In this document: in pieces, positions 8,805-18,235 of the stretch
Position numbering within the stretch: position 1 is the first letter of the stretch
Layout: each line of letters opens with the position of its first letter
NCBI RefSeq assembly: GCF_004116465.1
Contig: NZ_PDJV01000007.1
Coordinates: 62,001-126,000, forward strand
Reading direction: 5' to 3'
DNA: 64,000 nucleotides
Source: Arcobacter sp. F2176
GTDB lineage: Bacteria > Campylobacterota > Campylobacteria > Campylobacterales > Arcobacteraceae
Position numbers and translations under genes: made by a program
Notes under the pieces: model-generated
The model's database searches: none
Seen by the model: only the letters and a program-made list of their open reading frames with translations
What the model was told of the DNA's origin: nothing

Positions 8805-11309
8805 CTACTCACCAAAAAGAATATTCTCTTTTTGGTGAATCATTCTTGAAGTAAAAAAGCTAACAATAAAGATGGTCAAAATTGGTATAAAGAAAAAGTA
8901 CAACAATAAAACATCTGGTCTAAAATCCCAATAAGACTCAAAAAGTATGTTACTTATAATATATGAACCAATACTTCCTAAAACGATTCCCAAAGAACTT
9001 GCGCAAAATGAGATTAACCCAAATTCTATTAAAAAAGAGTTTCTGATGGTTTTATTTTTTACTCCAATCATTTTTAGTCTTAATATATTGTTTTTTTGTA
9101 AATTCATTTGATACTGAATAATAATAAAACTCATAAGAAGCCCAATAATTATGGAATAAAGACTCATCTTATCAGTTATTTCTGTGACATTTTTTACAAG
9201 GTTTGAAAAAGTCTCAAATAAACTTTTTACATCAATAACAGTCAAACTCGGGAAAAGTTCAGTTAGCTTTATCAGCATAGCAGTTGCATCATAATTCCCT
9301 GAAGAAATAGTTGCTAGTATAGTTTTAGGAGCATCATCTAAAGCACCATCTTGCAAAATCAAAAAGAAGTTTGGTACAAATTCAGTCCACTTTACGGTTC
9401 TTATATTCACAACAACTGCTTTTAATTCAAGACCTAAGATATCAAAAACAAGATGGTCACCTAATTTTATTGCTCTTCTATTTGCATATCTTTTTTCAAC
9501 ACTTACCTCTATTGGTTTAGAAAAATCTTTTGAGTTGTATACTCCACTAAAGTCTCGCCCTTCAACAATTTGTTCACTTTTTTTGAGCCCACTTCTATAT
9601 GAAAGATTTACTGCCCTATTTTTAAGTTCATTTTTCTCTTTTTTTAGTTCTTCACTTCCACTGTTTTTAGAATGATTTGTAAAATCTACATCATTTACTT
9701 TTATTATTCTCCCTCGAATCATGGGTGAAATATTTTCTAATTGTGTTCCCATGTTCTCAACTTGGGTTTTTATATCTTTTATTTGCTCCTCTTTTGCATC
9801 AATTACAAAAAACCTTGGTCTTTCATCAGCACTTTGCATCAAAGCACTTGATAAAGATGAGCCAATCTGAGGAATAAGACTAAAAAAGGTCGTACATAAA
9901 AGTATCGCTGTAAACAAAGTCAAAGATGTCTTTTTTTGTCTAACAATATTTTTTAAAGCCAAGGATAAAGATAGATTTTCCAAATGCCCTGAAAAATCAA
10001 ATTTTCTTAAAAATAAAGAGCCAATTGCAAAAAATAAGATGATAAGTATTAACATTGCTAAAGCAAAAAGAATACCTACATTTTTAGCAGGCGTTACAAA
10101 ATGAGATATTATTAATAAAACTGTAATAAAAGGAGTAAAACTAATAATTATCTTAGAAAATGATTGCTTTGTTCTTTGAAGGAAAGGCAAAATCAATGGT
10201 AATCCTATACTTAAACTCAAAAGTATTAATACAAGTGATGATTTTAAGAAAAAGTAATAGTCCAATGAAAAATCAAAATTGAAATCCACAAGTTTTTTGA
10301 TAATAGGACCTATAAACTGTGCAGACAGACTCATAAGTGAAAAAACAATAACAGTAGATATTGTAATCAATACAAAGAGGTGCAAAATATATGTAATACC
10401 TAAACTTTTTTTACTAAGTCCCAAGTCGCTTAAAATAGTAATGTCTTTTTGATGCTTTCTTAAAAAACCAGAATATAGATAAATAAGTCCAACTAAACCC
10501 AAAAAGAAAGAAACAAGTGAAACCAAAGACAAAAAATCTGTAACGAAGGTCAAAACACGAAGCAATCTATCTTTTCCATCATTGGGAGAAAGAACTCTCA
10601 AGTTTTGATCAACACTTTTTTCTAACTGATTTTCGATTTTTTCTAATTTGTCATTGTCTAAATTTTCTTTAAAAACATAGTTTAATTTGTATCTAGCAGT
10701 AGAGCCAAACTGTAAGAGTTTGGTTTTTTCTAGTCCCTCTTCACTTATATAAATCTTAGGCATAAACCCACTAAAACTTACTGTTTTTAAGGAGTCTTCT
10801 TCAATGACTTTTTTTATAATAAAACTTTCTTGACCGATTTTTAAACTATCACCTTGTTTTAAACTAAGTAAATCTAAAACTTCTTGATAAACCCAAACTT
10901 CATTTGATTTTGGTTGGGCTTCTTCTTGTGGATAAGTAGATTTGTCTTTAAAAACCAATCCCCCATAATAAGGATAACCTTCATTTACCTTGACTACTTC
11001 CATTAGCCTAGCTCTTTTTTTAGAAGCAATCATACTAACAGTTGAAATACCTTCATTAAAATCTTTTATGGCAGGAAGTTTGTTTTTGATGTCTTGTTTT
11101 TCTTGGTCACTTATAGGAAACCTTGAAGATACAACAAGGTCAGAACCTAATAAAACCTTTGCTTTTGTATCTAGCGAGTGTTCTATACTTCCTTTAAAAA
11201 ACTGTAAATATGAAAGTGAGGCAATAGCTAAACAAAAGTTTAATATAAATATCAAGCTAAAAGACTTTGAACGAGCCAAAGCCTTAAAAACAAGTTCTAA
11301 TACTAACAT
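8805..11309 (-). CDS. ybbP: ABC transporter permease YbbP-like (FtsX domains)
   Basis: An 834-residue inner-membrane permease with an N-terminal helix, a MacB-like periplasmic domain (about 40-245), and repeated FtsX-type helix bundles (about 250-440 and 700-834). A second large periplasmic domain lies between them. Size and layout match E. coli YbbP (about 800 residues). It overlaps ybbA by 7 bases and the next gene upstream is tesA, the conserved tesA-ybbA-ybbP set. The substrate is not established; lipid or lipoprotein-related export is a common guess for MacB/LolCE relatives. Confidence 0.85.
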   Translation of the reverse strand: MLVLELVFKALARSKSFSLIFILNFCLAIASLSYLQFFKGSIEHSLDTKAKVLLGSDLVVSSRFPISDQEKQDIKNKLPAIKDFNEGISTVSMIASKKRARLMEVVKVNEGYPYYGGLVFKDKSTYPQEEAQPKSNEVWVYQEVLDLLSLKQGDSLKIGQESFIIKKVIEEDSLKTVSFSGFMPKIYISEEGLEKTKLLQFGSTARYKLNYVFKENLDNDKLEKIENQLEKSVDQNLRVLSPNDGKDRLLRVLTFVTDFLSLVSLVSFFLGLVGLIYLYSGFLRKHQKDITILSDLGLSKKSLGITYILHLFVLITISTVIVFSLMSLSAQFIGPIIKKLVDFNFDFSLDYYFFLKSSLVLILLSLSIGLPLILPFLQRTKQSFSKIIISFTPFITVLLIISHFVTPAKNVGILFALAMLILIILFFAIGSLFLRKFDFSGHLENLSLSLALKNIVRQKKTSLTLFTAILLCTTFFSLIPQIGSSLSSALMQSADERPRFFVIDAKEEQIKDIKTQVENMGTQLENISPMIRGRIIKVNDVDFTNHSKNSGSEELKKEKNELKNRAVNLSYRSGLKKSEQIVEGRDFSGVYNSKDFSKPIEVSVEKRYANRRAIKLGDHLVFDILGLELKAVVVNIRTVKWTEFVPNFFLILQDGALDDAPKTILATISSGNYDATAMLIKLTELFPSLTVIDVKSLFETFSNLVKNVTEITDKMSLYSIIIGLLMSFIIIQYQMNLQKNNILRLKMIGVKNKTIRNSFLIEFGLISFCASSLGIVLGSIGSYIISNILFESYWDFRPDVLLLYFFFIPILTIFIVSFFTSRMIHQKENILFGE
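8809..8838. terminator. Hairpin between convergent DUF350 and ybbP genes
   Basis: A perfect 12-bp inverted repeat, TCACCAAAAAGA / TCTTTTTGGTGA, with a 6-base loop lies at the 3' ends of the two convergent genes and overlaps the last codons of ybbP. The A/T run is inside the stem, so it could end transcripts in either direction. A smaller hairpin (ATGAGTT / AACTCAT, 8779-8797) overlaps the end of the DUF350 gene. Confidence 0.5.
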
Positions 11310-11965
11310 TGAGTTAAACTTCCAGAAACTAGCTCATAAGTCTTTTCACAACGAGCAGCAACATCTTTTGAGTGAGTCACTAAAATCAAAGTCATGTTGT
11401 TTTTTTTTATTAGTTCAAAAAGTATATCCATAACTGCATTGCCAGTCTCATCATCTAAATTTCCACTTGGTTCATCTGCTAAGATTATCTTGGGATTATG
11501 AATAAGTGCCCTTGCAATAGCAACCCGCTGTTTTTCACCACCACTTAGTTGTGAAGGAAGATGATCTAGTCTATGAGAAAGCCCTACACTTTTTAAGAGT
11601 TCTATTGCTTTTTCTTTTGGCTTTGCAATATTACAAACTTTTGCAGGAAGCATCACATTTTCAAGGGCATTTAAATAAGAGACTAAATGAAAGTTTTGGA
11701 AAATAAACCCTATATTTGTAGCTCTAAAATCATTTAATTCACTCTCTTGTAAATCTTTATAAGAAGTAGAGTTTAAAGAAATATCACCAGAATTTGGTTT
11801 GATAATCCCTGAGATAAGAGAAAGTAGTGTTGATTTACCACTTCCTGATTTTCCCATGATAGCTACTCTTTCTTTCTCTTCTAAGTGAAAGTTTAGATTC
11901 TCAAATATCTCAATATTTTGTGAGCCTTGAAGGTATGATTTTTTTAATGATTTTAGTTCTAGCAT
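11303..11965 (-). CDS. ybbA: ABC transporter ATP-binding protein YbbA-like
   Basis: A 220-residue ATPase of the LolD/MacB subgroup. It has Walker A GKSGSGKSTLL (about residue 38-48), Q-loop FIFQNFHL, signature LSGGEKQRVAIARAL, Walker B IILADEPSGNLDD, and the switch His in LVTHS. It powers the YbbP permease encoded directly downstream. Its ATG overlaps the tesA stop (TAATG) and its end overlaps ybbP, so the three genes are coupled in translation. Confidence 0.93.
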   Translation of the reverse strand: MLELKSLKKSYLQGSQNIEIFENLNFHLEEKERVAIMGKSGSGKSTLLSLISGIIKPNSGDISLNSTSYKDLQESELNDFRATNIGFIFQNFHLVSYLNALENVMLPAKVCNIAKPKEKAIELLKSVGLSHRLDHLPSQLSGGEKQRVAIARALIHNPKIILADEPSGNLDDETGNAVMDILFELIKKNNMTLILVTHSKDVAARCEKTYELVSGSLTQC

Positions 11966-12567
11966 TAGAGGTCTTCCTTTATAAATTCAAAAACTTTTTT
12001 TGCAATATATTTATGACCCTCAACATTTGGATGAATGCCATCTCTTTGATTAAACTCTTTTTTTCCAGCAATCCCATCTAATAAAAAAGGCATACTTCTT
12101 AACTTGTATTTATCTTTTATTTGTTGATACATTTTTTCAAAACGCTTTGTATATTCAGGGCCATAATTAGGAGGCATAAGCATGCCTGCTAATAAAACTT
12201 TTGCATTTGATTCTTGGGCATAGTTGATTATTTCTTCAAGATTTTTCTGACTTTGTTTGAGATCCAAACCTCGAAGACCATCATTTGCACCAAGAGCTAC
12301 TAATATAAGATATGGCTTTTTTTTCATATACCATTTAAGACGAGAGAGCCCATCACTTGTAGTAGAGCCACTAACTCCACCATTTATAACTGTAATATCT
12401 TTTTTGAGTTTAGTGTGAATCATATTCTCAACAAGACTAGGAAAAGCATCTTCTTTATTGACACCAAGCCCTTCTGTTAAAGAATCTCCCAAAAAAAGAA
12501 TCGTGTCAGATTTTGCATTGACAATTTGAAGAGTAATTAAAAATAAGATTAAAATAATTTTTTTCAT
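11965..12567 (-). CDS. tesA: SGNH-family esterase/lysophospholipase TesA-like
   Basis: A secreted esterase of about 200 residues. It has an N-terminal signal peptide (MKKIILILFLITLQIVNA), block I GDSLTEGLG with the nucleophile Ser, block III GANDG, and block V DGIHPNVEGH with the catalytic Asp and His. It acts on acyl esters or thioesters in the periplasm. The ATG at 12567 is preferred over a TTG two codons earlier because it begins a normal signal peptide. It leads the tesA-ybbA-ybbP operon, a pairing conserved in many proteobacteria. Confidence 0.88.
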   Translation of the reverse strand: MKKIILILFLITLQIVNAKSDTILFLGDSLTEGLGVNKEDAFPSLVENMIHTKLKKDITVINGGVSGSTTSDGLSRLKWYMKKKPYLILVALGANDGLRGLDLKQSQKNLEEIINYAQESNAKVLLAGMLMPPNYGPEYTKRFEKMYQQIKDKYKLRSMPFLLDGIAGKKEFNQRDGIHPNVEGHKYIAKKVFEFIKEDL

Positions 12568-12760
12568 AAGCAATACTATCTAAAATCAAAAACTTTTTTA
12601 TTAAAAGCAAGAAGGTATAATAAAAATTAACATAATTTTAAGACTTAGATTAATAACAATAAAAAATCTATAAATAAAACCTTACAAGTTGTAATATTTT
12701 TAAATATAATCATTTTTTACAGATACAATAACATAAGAAAAGAGACAAAAGGACAAAAAA

Positions 12761-13090
12761 ATGGATGGCAAAATGATAGTAACTTATAAAATACTTTGCA
12801 AAAATGACTTCAACTTAGAACTCACCTTAGAAAAACTATTTTCAAATGAAAAGATATCAAAGATGATAAAAAGTGAATTTGCAAAAGGAATTAGAAATGT
12901 TGATATTATTACAAAAGAGAGTGATACAAAGATCAAGATAGAAACACAAAAAGAGTTATATCAGTTTGAAGTAAATAAAAATGACTTTGCAGATTTAATA
13001 TCACTTGCAGAAGAAGATGCAAAAACAAGAAAACTTACAAAAAAAGATTGTGCAGATATTGAACTTGTGAATATAGAAACTATAGATTAA
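12761..13090 (+). CDS. Hypothetical protein, 109 residues
   Basis: No family is recognised. It is a soluble, charged alpha/beta protein (many Lys, Glu and Asp) with no signal peptide or helix of membrane type. The ribosome site is strong (AAAAGGA, 7 bases before ATG). It diverges from tesA across a 187-base promoter gap and its last 4 bases overlap the convergent gene at 13087. The final 30 bases of the gene (13061-13090) recur with one mismatch at 15944-15973, behind selO. Confidence 0.65.
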   Translation: MDGKMIVTYKILCKNDFNLELTLEKLFSNEKISKMIKSEFAKGIRNVDIITKESDTKIKIETQKELYQFEVNKNDFADLISLAEEDAKTRKLTKKDCADIELVNIETID

Positions 13091-13548
13091 TCTTTATTTT
13101 TACTAATAAACTCTTCTAGGGCAGAACTTTTTATAGGTATTTTTTTTGTAAATTTAACTATATCTTTATCAATTGGCATACCGCCTATTTTACTTTGCAT
13201 TAAATCTATATATAAAGAGTCATCTTTTAGAGAAAATCGTGCATAGTTATAATAAACAGAAGACTCTTTGTCTATTTCATCAAACTTTATTGTCTCAACT
13301 CGCAAAGAAGTATAATCAAGCTTTCCTTTTCCCTCTACTTGTGTAAATATAAAATATGGAAATATATTTGGATTTAGGTTCACTTCACTTATTTTTGTAT
13401 CAGATTGCTTAACAATCATATCATTTACAATCTTCACAAAATAATCTGGATGAATTCGCCCTACCCCTTTTAGTACTTCTTTATTAATAAACTCATATAT
13501 CAAAGATGAGTTCTCTTTTATAAAATCTTTTAATTTATTTGATTGCAT
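13087..13548 (-). CDS. Hypothetical protein, 153 residues
   Basis: Unrecognised cytoplasmic protein. It has a short helical N-terminus (about 1-50), then a strand-rich part with alternating Tyr/Phe/Val (FPYFIFTQVEGKGKLDY, RVETIKF) and a Lys-rich end. No signal peptide or membrane segment is visible. It overlaps the convergent 109-residue gene by 4 bases. Codon use resembles the surrounding genes. No function can be proposed. Confidence 0.6.
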   Translation of the reverse strand: MQSNKLKDFIKENSSLIYEFINKEVLKGVGRIHPDYFVKIVNDMIVKQSDTKISEVNLNPNIFPYFIFTQVEGKGKLDYTSLRVETIKFDEIDKESSVYYNYARFSLKDDSLYIDLMQSKIGGMPIDKDIVKFTKKIPIKSSALEEFISKNKD

Positions 13549-13646
13549 ATAATTTTCCTATAAAATAATAACTTCGTCATAATAATTAATTGCAACTTAC
13601 AGTAAAGTAAGTATCCAAAAGAAATAGAGCTAAAACTTGACTAATA

Positions 13647-14045
13647 CTAATTTAAATTATCACCAAAATTAGCAAAAGCACTTTCAACATTTGGAATGTT
13701 TTTATAAGAAGTCTTTGATAGTCTTACTTTTTTAGTTTTGAGATCACATACTGCAATTTTAAAACTTGAGCCTATAAATGGCTCTACAACACAAATGATT
13801 TTATCTTCAACCTGTCGTGTAGCATAAATAGTGCCTTGAAGATTAGTAAAATAATATTGAGGATAACTTAATGGTGTTATTTCAACAATATCAATGGCTT
13901 CTGTATTTTCAAGAGTTTTTAATATAATCATAGCGTCTTCATAACTCTCAAAATGAATACACCAGTCATCAAATCTTTTATTAAAATGTTCTAAATCTTC
14001 ATCTAGAAATCCACCAGCTAAAGATTGTAAAGCAAAAATAGACAC
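13647..14045 (-). CDS. Hypothetical protein, 132 residues
   Basis: Unrecognised protein. The first 13 residues (MSIFALQSLAGGF) are hydrophobic but too short and lacking a charge for a convincing signal peptide. The rest is acidic with a strand-rich centre (YPQYYFTNLQGTIYA). It is 98 bases upstream of the 153-residue gene on the same strand and may share its transcript. Upstream lies a 186-base gap shared with the divergent selO. Confidence 0.55.
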   Translation of the reverse strand: MSIFALQSLAGGFLDEDLEHFNKRFDDWCIHFESYEDAMIILKTLENTEAIDIVEITPLSYPQYYFTNLQGTIYATRQVEDKIICVVEPFIGSSFKIAVCDLKTKKVRLSKTSYKNIPNVESAFANFGDNLN

Positions 14046-14117
14046 AAAATCACCTTCAAATATATATTGTTTAATGTTGATTTTAACATATGTTTTTTAT
14101 AAAAGAGGATAAAAATC

Positions 14118-14216
14118 ATGCTCAAATTTACTTTTGACTTAATAAAATTTTTTAAATCTTATTATTGCCATGTATTTCAATTACTTATGTTAAAACTATT
14201 AATAAATAAAAATTAA
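14118..14216 (+). CDS. Possible 32-codon small ORF before selO
   Basis: An ATG preceded by AGAGGA at 8 bases opens 32 codons (MLKFTFDLIKFFKSYYCHVF and on) ending 15 bases before the selO start. The peptide is basic and amphipathic, with many Phe/Leu. It could be a leader or simply chance in AT-rich DNA; only the ribosome site supports it. Confidence 0.3.
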   Translation: MLKFTFDLIKFFKSYYCHVFQLLMLKLLINKN

Positions 14217-14231
14217 TGGATAAATATAAAT

Positions 14232-15920
14232 ATGAAAAAAATAGATACATTTGATGAACTTACCAAATTGAGTGATTACTCTTTTTTAGAGAATCTTAAT
14301 TGTGATCCTGATGCCAAATTCAATGCAGATAATAAAACACCAAGAGAAGTTTTTAGTGGACACTATGTACCAGTAAAGCCCACTGCTTTAAAAGAGCCTA
14401 TCTATATTTCTCACAGTACTAATTTTTTTAATGAATTGGGCTTTACACAAAATCTAATAAAATCAGAAGGCTTTATCAAAATGTTTTCAGGTGATATGTC
14501 TAATGTACCTAAACCTATGAAAAATATAGGCTGGGCAACTGGATATGCCCTATCTATTTATGATACAGAATATTATGCACAATGCCCTTTTCAAACGGGG
14601 AATGGATATGGTGATGGTAGAGCTATTTCAGTTCTTGAAGCTGTTATAAATGGCAAACGATGGGAATTTCAATTAAAAGGTGCAGGAAGAACACCATACT
14701 GTAGAGGTGCTGATGGTCGGGCAGTTTTAAGATCAAGTGTCCGTGAGTTTTTAGCTCAAGAACATATGTATGCCTTAGGTATTCCAACATCAAGATCATT
14801 AACTCTATTTACCTCTAAAAAAGAGCAAGTAAGCAGACCTTGGTTTAGAGGTAATTCTTACTCAAAAGACCCTGAAGTTATGATTGAAGAAGATGTTGCA
14901 ATAACTACTCGGGTAGCACCTTCATTTATTCGTGTGGGGCAACTTGAACTTTTTGGAAGACGAGCTAGAAAAAATGAACACGAAAAAGCATATGAAGAGT
15001 TAGAGAAAATAGTCTTGCACCTAATTGAAAGAGAATACAGCGATGTAATCAATGAAGATTTAAATTTAGAAGAAAAAATTATTTTATTAATAAAACAGTT
15101 CCAAAACCGCCTTACAGCTCTAGTAGCTAACTGGATAAGAGTAGGATACTGTCAAGGTAACTTCAATAGTGACAACTGTGCTGCAGGAGGCTTTACACTT
15201 GATTATGGACCATTTGGGTTTATTGATATGTTTGAGCCTAAATATCAATCTTGGACAGGTGGAGGATTGCACTTTTCATTTTTCAATCAACCCCAAGCAG
15301 CCTATAAAAATTTTCAATCATTTTGTAGTGCTTTAAAACCATTACTTAATTCACACCCTGATTCTTTGCAAGAGCTTGAAAAGATTGAAAACAGTTTTCC
15401 TTTAGCTATGCAAGAAAAAATAGATACTATGTGGGCTAAAAAACTAGGAATAAGTAAATTTGACTTGGAATTATTTACTGAACTTATTGATCTTATGATA
15501 GAAACTAAAATTGACTACACTATATTTTTTAGGGAACTTTCAAATATACCTGATGATGTTAAGCCACTTACAAAAAGTTTTTATAATAATACTTTTGAAA
15601 ATGAAGATATTAAATCAAGATGGAACAATTGGTTAGAAAAATGGAAATCACATCTAGATATAAGCTCAAAAGAGTCTATAGAAAAGCTTTCAAAGCAAAT
15701 GAAACTTACTAATCCAAAATATACTTTAAGAGAATGGCATCTAGTTTTATCATACCAAAATGCAGAAAATGGAAATTATGATCTAATACAAGAGTTACAA
15801 GAGATAATGACAAATCCATACACTGAACAAACGAATGAAATAGAAAAAAAATATTATTCAAAAAAACCTCTAGACTTATTTGGAATAGCTGGGGTATCAC
15901 ATGTTAGTTGTTCTTCATAG
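14232..15920 (+). CDS. selO: Protein adenylyltransferase SelO (YdiU family)
   Basis: A pseudokinase-fold enzyme that transfers AMP to Ser/Thr/Tyr of target proteins. Recognisable blocks are [13 protein letters not shown] and the following [13 protein letters not shown]-type region (here [13 protein letters not shown]), [10 protein letters not shown], and NFNSDN...[14 protein letters not shown] for the metal-binding Asn/Asp. The protein is 562 residues, longer than E. coli YdiU (478). It ends VSCSS, where eukaryotic SelO carries selenocysteine; the bacterial Cys form is seen. The stretch from its left neighbours to just behind its stop is flanked by a 30-base direct repeat (13061 and 15944). 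It appears to be a single gene, with a possible 32-codon leader. Confidence 0.93.
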   Translation: MKKIDTFDELTKLSDYSFLENLNCDPDAKFNADNKTPREVFSGHYVPVKPTALKEPIYISHSTNFFNELGFTQNLIKSEGFIKMFSGDMSNVPKPMKNIGWATGYALSIYDTEYYAQCPFQTGNGYGDGRAISVLEAVINGKRWEFQLKGAGRTPYCRGADGRAVLRSSVREFLAQEHMYALGIPTSRSLTLFTSKKEQVSRPWFRGNSYSKDPEVMIEEDVAITTRVAPSFIRVGQLELFGRRARKNEHEKAYEELEKIVLHLIEREYSDVINEDLNLEEKIILLIKQFQNRLTALVANWIRVGYCQGNFNSDNCAAGGFTLDYGPFGFIDMFEPKYQSWTGGGLHFSFFNQPQAAYKNFQSFCSALKPLLNSHPDSLQELEKIENSFPLAMQEKIDTMWAKKLGISKFDLELFTELIDLMIETKIDYTIFFRELSNIPDDVKPLTKSFYNNTFENEDIKSRWNNWLEKWKSHLDISSKESIEKLSKQMKLTNPKYTLREWHLVLSYQNAENGNYDLIQELQEIMTNPYTEQTNEIEKKYYSKKPLDLFGIAGVSHVSCSS

Positions 15921-15943
15921 ATTAAGTGTACAATGTAAACAAA

Positions 15944-15973
15944 GAACTTGTGAATATAGAAAATATAGATTAA
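15944..15973 (+). repeat. Second copy of the 3' end of the 109-residue gene
   Basis: These 30 bases match 13061-13090 at 29 positions. In frame they read ELVNIENID-stop against ELVNIETID-stop in the intact gene. No start or longer open frame lies upstream, so this is a fragment left by a duplication or recombination across selO. Confidence 0.65.
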
Positions 15974-16017
15974 ACTATTTAAAGCTATTATTTGGTAATT
16001 AAGAAAAGGTTATAGAT

Positions 16018-16416
16018 ATGAGAATATTTCTAGCATTGGTATTTTTAGCTATTTTTGCATTTGGAGATTTTAAAGGACTTAGTCCTAAAATGCTTCAAAA
16101 TAAAATTGACAAAAATATTATACTTATTGATATAAGGACTCCTCCTGAATGGGAAGAACTAGGAATTGTACCAGCAAGTAAAAAAATCATGTTCTTTGAT
16201 GAAAAGGGAAAGTATGATGTTCAAAGTTGGCTTAATCAATTTTCAAAATATGTAAAAGATAAAAATCAAGCTTTTGTTCTAATATGTAGGTCTGGAAATA
16301 GAACAAGTTTAGTTGGTGAATTTTTATCTAAACAAATGGGATATAAAAATGTCTTTCATTTAGAGCATGGTATTAAATCATGGATAAAAGAAAATAGAAA
16401 AATAGAAAAAAATTAA
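16018..16416 (+). CDS. Periplasmic rhodanese-domain protein
   Basis: 132 residues: a signal peptide (MRIFLALVFLAIFAFG, then DFKG) followed by one rhodanese domain. It has IDIRTPPEW near residue 38 and the active loop CRSGNRT with the catalytic Cys near residue 90, then a C-terminal helix. It probably handles sulfane sulfur or acts as a thiol enzyme in the periplasm. It lies between selO and a DMT exporter on the same strand, with gaps of about 100 and 40 bases. A weak AAAAGG lies upstream. Confidence 0.85.
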   Translation: MRIFLALVFLAIFAFGDFKGLSPKMLQNKIDKNIILIDIRTPPEWEELGIVPASKKIMFFDEKGKYDVQSWLNQFSKYVKDKNQAFVLICRSGNRTSLVGEFLSKQMGYKNVFHLEHGIKSWIKENRKIEKN

Positions 16417-16456
16417 AATACTAATAAATTACATATAATTTGAGGAGATTTGCTTT

Positions 16457-17323
16457 TTGAAAGATATAAAAGTCCAAGGGATGGTTCTTGCTGCATTAGG
16501 AGTATTTATCGTAAGTTTTGATGCGCTTTTAGTGAGACTTGCTAATGTAGATGCATCTGTTATTTCCTTTTATAGAGGTCTTTTCATGGGAATAAGTATG
16601 CTAATTCTTTGGCGACGAAGTAGTAGTAAATCTTGGATTCCTGTCAATAAAATAGAGTTTATGAGTTTTTCTTTATTGGTCATACTCTCTGCTTTGGGAA
16701 CTTGTCTTTTTGTCTTTTCGGTAAAATATACAGCTGCTGCAAATACCGTCGTACTTTTAGCAACATCCTCTTTCTTTGCAGCTATATTTAGTTATCTATT
16801 ACTAAAAGAGAAAATCAAAAAGCAAACAGTTATTGCAATAGTAGTCTCTTTTGTAGGTGTATTTATTGTCTTTGGAAACTCCTTTACATTTACAGGAAAC
16901 TATATAGGAGACCTGCTTGGTGTAGCTTTGGCTATAACTATGGGTATGGAGCTTACTTTATTTAGAAAGTATGGACACTTTCCTACAATGCTCGTCATCT
17001 CCCTTAGTGGTTTTCTTGTTGCAACTGTTATGTTTGCTTTTAGTGATAAGCTTTTAGATATCTCTTTAGAGTCACTATTTTGGTTAAGCATTATGGGTTT
17101 TATTCAGATCCCATTAGCCATGTATTTTATTTTTATCTCAACAAAATATATAACATCTGCAGAAGTAAGTCTTTTCACTACCATAGAAACAACAATGGCA
17201 CCAATCTGGTTATGGCTTTTTCTTAGTGAAATTCCACCCAAAATGACAATTATAGGTGGTGCATTAGTGATATTTGCCATATTTATAAATGCACTGCCAA
17301 GTATAATTAAAAAAAGAAAATGA
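16457..17323 (+). CDS. DMT-superfamily (EamA) transporter
   Basis: 288 residues with ten hydrophobic helices arranged as two EamA repeats (about 10-140 and 150-285). Each ends in a short basic loop, the last being IIKKRK. Family members export amino acids, metabolites or drugs; the substrate is not readable here. The start is a TTG placed about 9 bases after GAGGAG, and no ATG fits, so the TTG start is well supported. Confidence 0.85.
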   Translation: MKDIKVQGMVLAALGVFIVSFDALLVRLANVDASVISFYRGLFMGISMLILWRRSSSKSWIPVNKIEFMSFSLLVILSALGTCLFVFSVKYTAAANTVVLLATSSFFAAIFSYLLLKEKIKKQTVIAIVVSFVGVFIVFGNSFTFTGNYIGDLLGVALAITMGMELTLFRKYGHFPTMLVISLSGFLVATVMFAFSDKLLDISLESLFWLSIMGFIQIPLAMYFIFISTKYITSAEVSLFTTIETTMAPIWLWLFLSEIPPKMTIIGGALVIFAIFINALPSIIKKRK

Positions 17324-17432
17324 AACTCATTTTAAGCATATTTTCTCTTCATTCCTTTGCTCAATACTATTTATAATAATTAGATATACTGTTGCAAAAC
17401 TTTGATAATAAGGAATAAAATGAGAAAATATA

Positions 17433-17924
17433 ATGTCTAGTGAAATGATAATTAGTTCCTTATCCCAAGTGTGGCACTTAATACCTATAGTGATTTTTAT
17501 TTTTGTTTTTAAAAAATTCATGGATAATAAAGGTAAAAAATACAAGATAAATATAAATGAAGAGTATGAAAAAAAAGGTTTAACATTAGAATTACGTACA
17601 ATAGAAAAATATGAAAAACTAGGATATAAAATAATCTATGATGAAACAAAAGATGATAAAAAAGAACAAGGTATAGATATAATTTGCACTAAAGATGAAC
17701 AAACATACCTAATAAAATGCAATAACAACTCAAAATCAAAATCAATCAAAGCCGAAGATATAAAAGCATTTCATAAAAATGCATTGGAATATGTCAAAAC
17801 AAATAATCTAGAAGAAAAAAATGTGAAATTTAGATATGTAATACACTATGAGGATGCATTAGATAAGTCTGCAAGGAACATACTAAAAGATGATAGTTAC
17901 AATTGTAAGTATGTGATTATTTAA
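17433..17924 (+). CDS. Membrane-anchored Mrr/restriction-endonuclease-like protein
   Basis: 163 residues: one membrane helix (about 13-29, LIPIVIFIFVF), a charged linker, then a PD-(D/E)xK-like core. The core shows GIDIICTKDEQTYLIKC, matching the GIDL...(Q/E)xK pattern of Mrr_cat domains, but Ile stands in place of the usual Gln/Glu before the Lys, so catalysis may be lost. Similar membrane-tethered Mrr-like proteins are common but poorly characterised. No clear ribosome site precedes ATG 17433; a six-codon ORF starting at 17419 with AAGGA overlaps it and may couple translation. It is the first gene of a small accessory pocket. Confidence 0.6.
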   Translation: MSSEMIISSLSQVWHLIPIVIFIFVFKKFMDNKGKKYKININEEYEKKGLTLELRTIEKYEKLGYKIIYDETKDDKKEQGIDIICTKDEQTYLIKCNNNSKSKSIKAEDIKAFHKNALEYVKTNNLEEKNVKFRYVIHYEDALDKSARNILKDDSYNCKYVII

Positions 17925-17947
17925 AAAACGACTCTTCAGATGTAAGT

Positions 17948-18235
17948 TTAAAATCTCTTTTTTAGCATATCATAAATTTTATTATCTTCTCTTTTTCCTA
18001 CAGCCAAAACAATAACTACAACATCTTCATCCTTAACTTCATAAGCAAGCCTAAACCCAGAACTTCTAAGTTTGATTTTATAAATATTATCATAACCACT
18101 TAACTTATCTTTTAAAACTTTCGGATTTTCGAGGCGTTCTTTAATTTTCTTTTTAAATTGTTCTTTTATGGATAAATCTAGCTTATTATACTCTTTAAAA
18201 GCCTTTTCATGGAACTTAAGACTATAACTCATCAA
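17948..18235 (-). CDS. RelE/ParE-family toxin
   Basis: 95 residues with the RelE fold pattern: N-terminal strand YSLKFHEKAFKEYNKL, two helices, then the strands YKIKLRSSGFRLAYEVKDEDVVVIVLAVGKRE. The basic Arg/Lys residues of the ribosome-dependent RNase group are present, and the family's usual end (KIYDMLKKRF) is intact. It overlaps the antitoxin gene by 14 bases and is translated after it, the standard order. It is expected to cleave mRNA on the ribosome when the antitoxin is degraded. Confidence 0.88.
   Translation of the reverse strand: MMSYSLKFHEKAFKEYNKLDLSIKEQFKKKIKERLENPKVLKDKLSGYDNIYKIKLRSSGFRLAYEVKDEDVVVIVLAVGKREDNKIYDMLKKRF

Noticed and set aside
17419-17439. Six-codon ORF as a separate gene
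   Set aside because: Too short to support; noted only as a possible coupling element for the Mrr-like gene.
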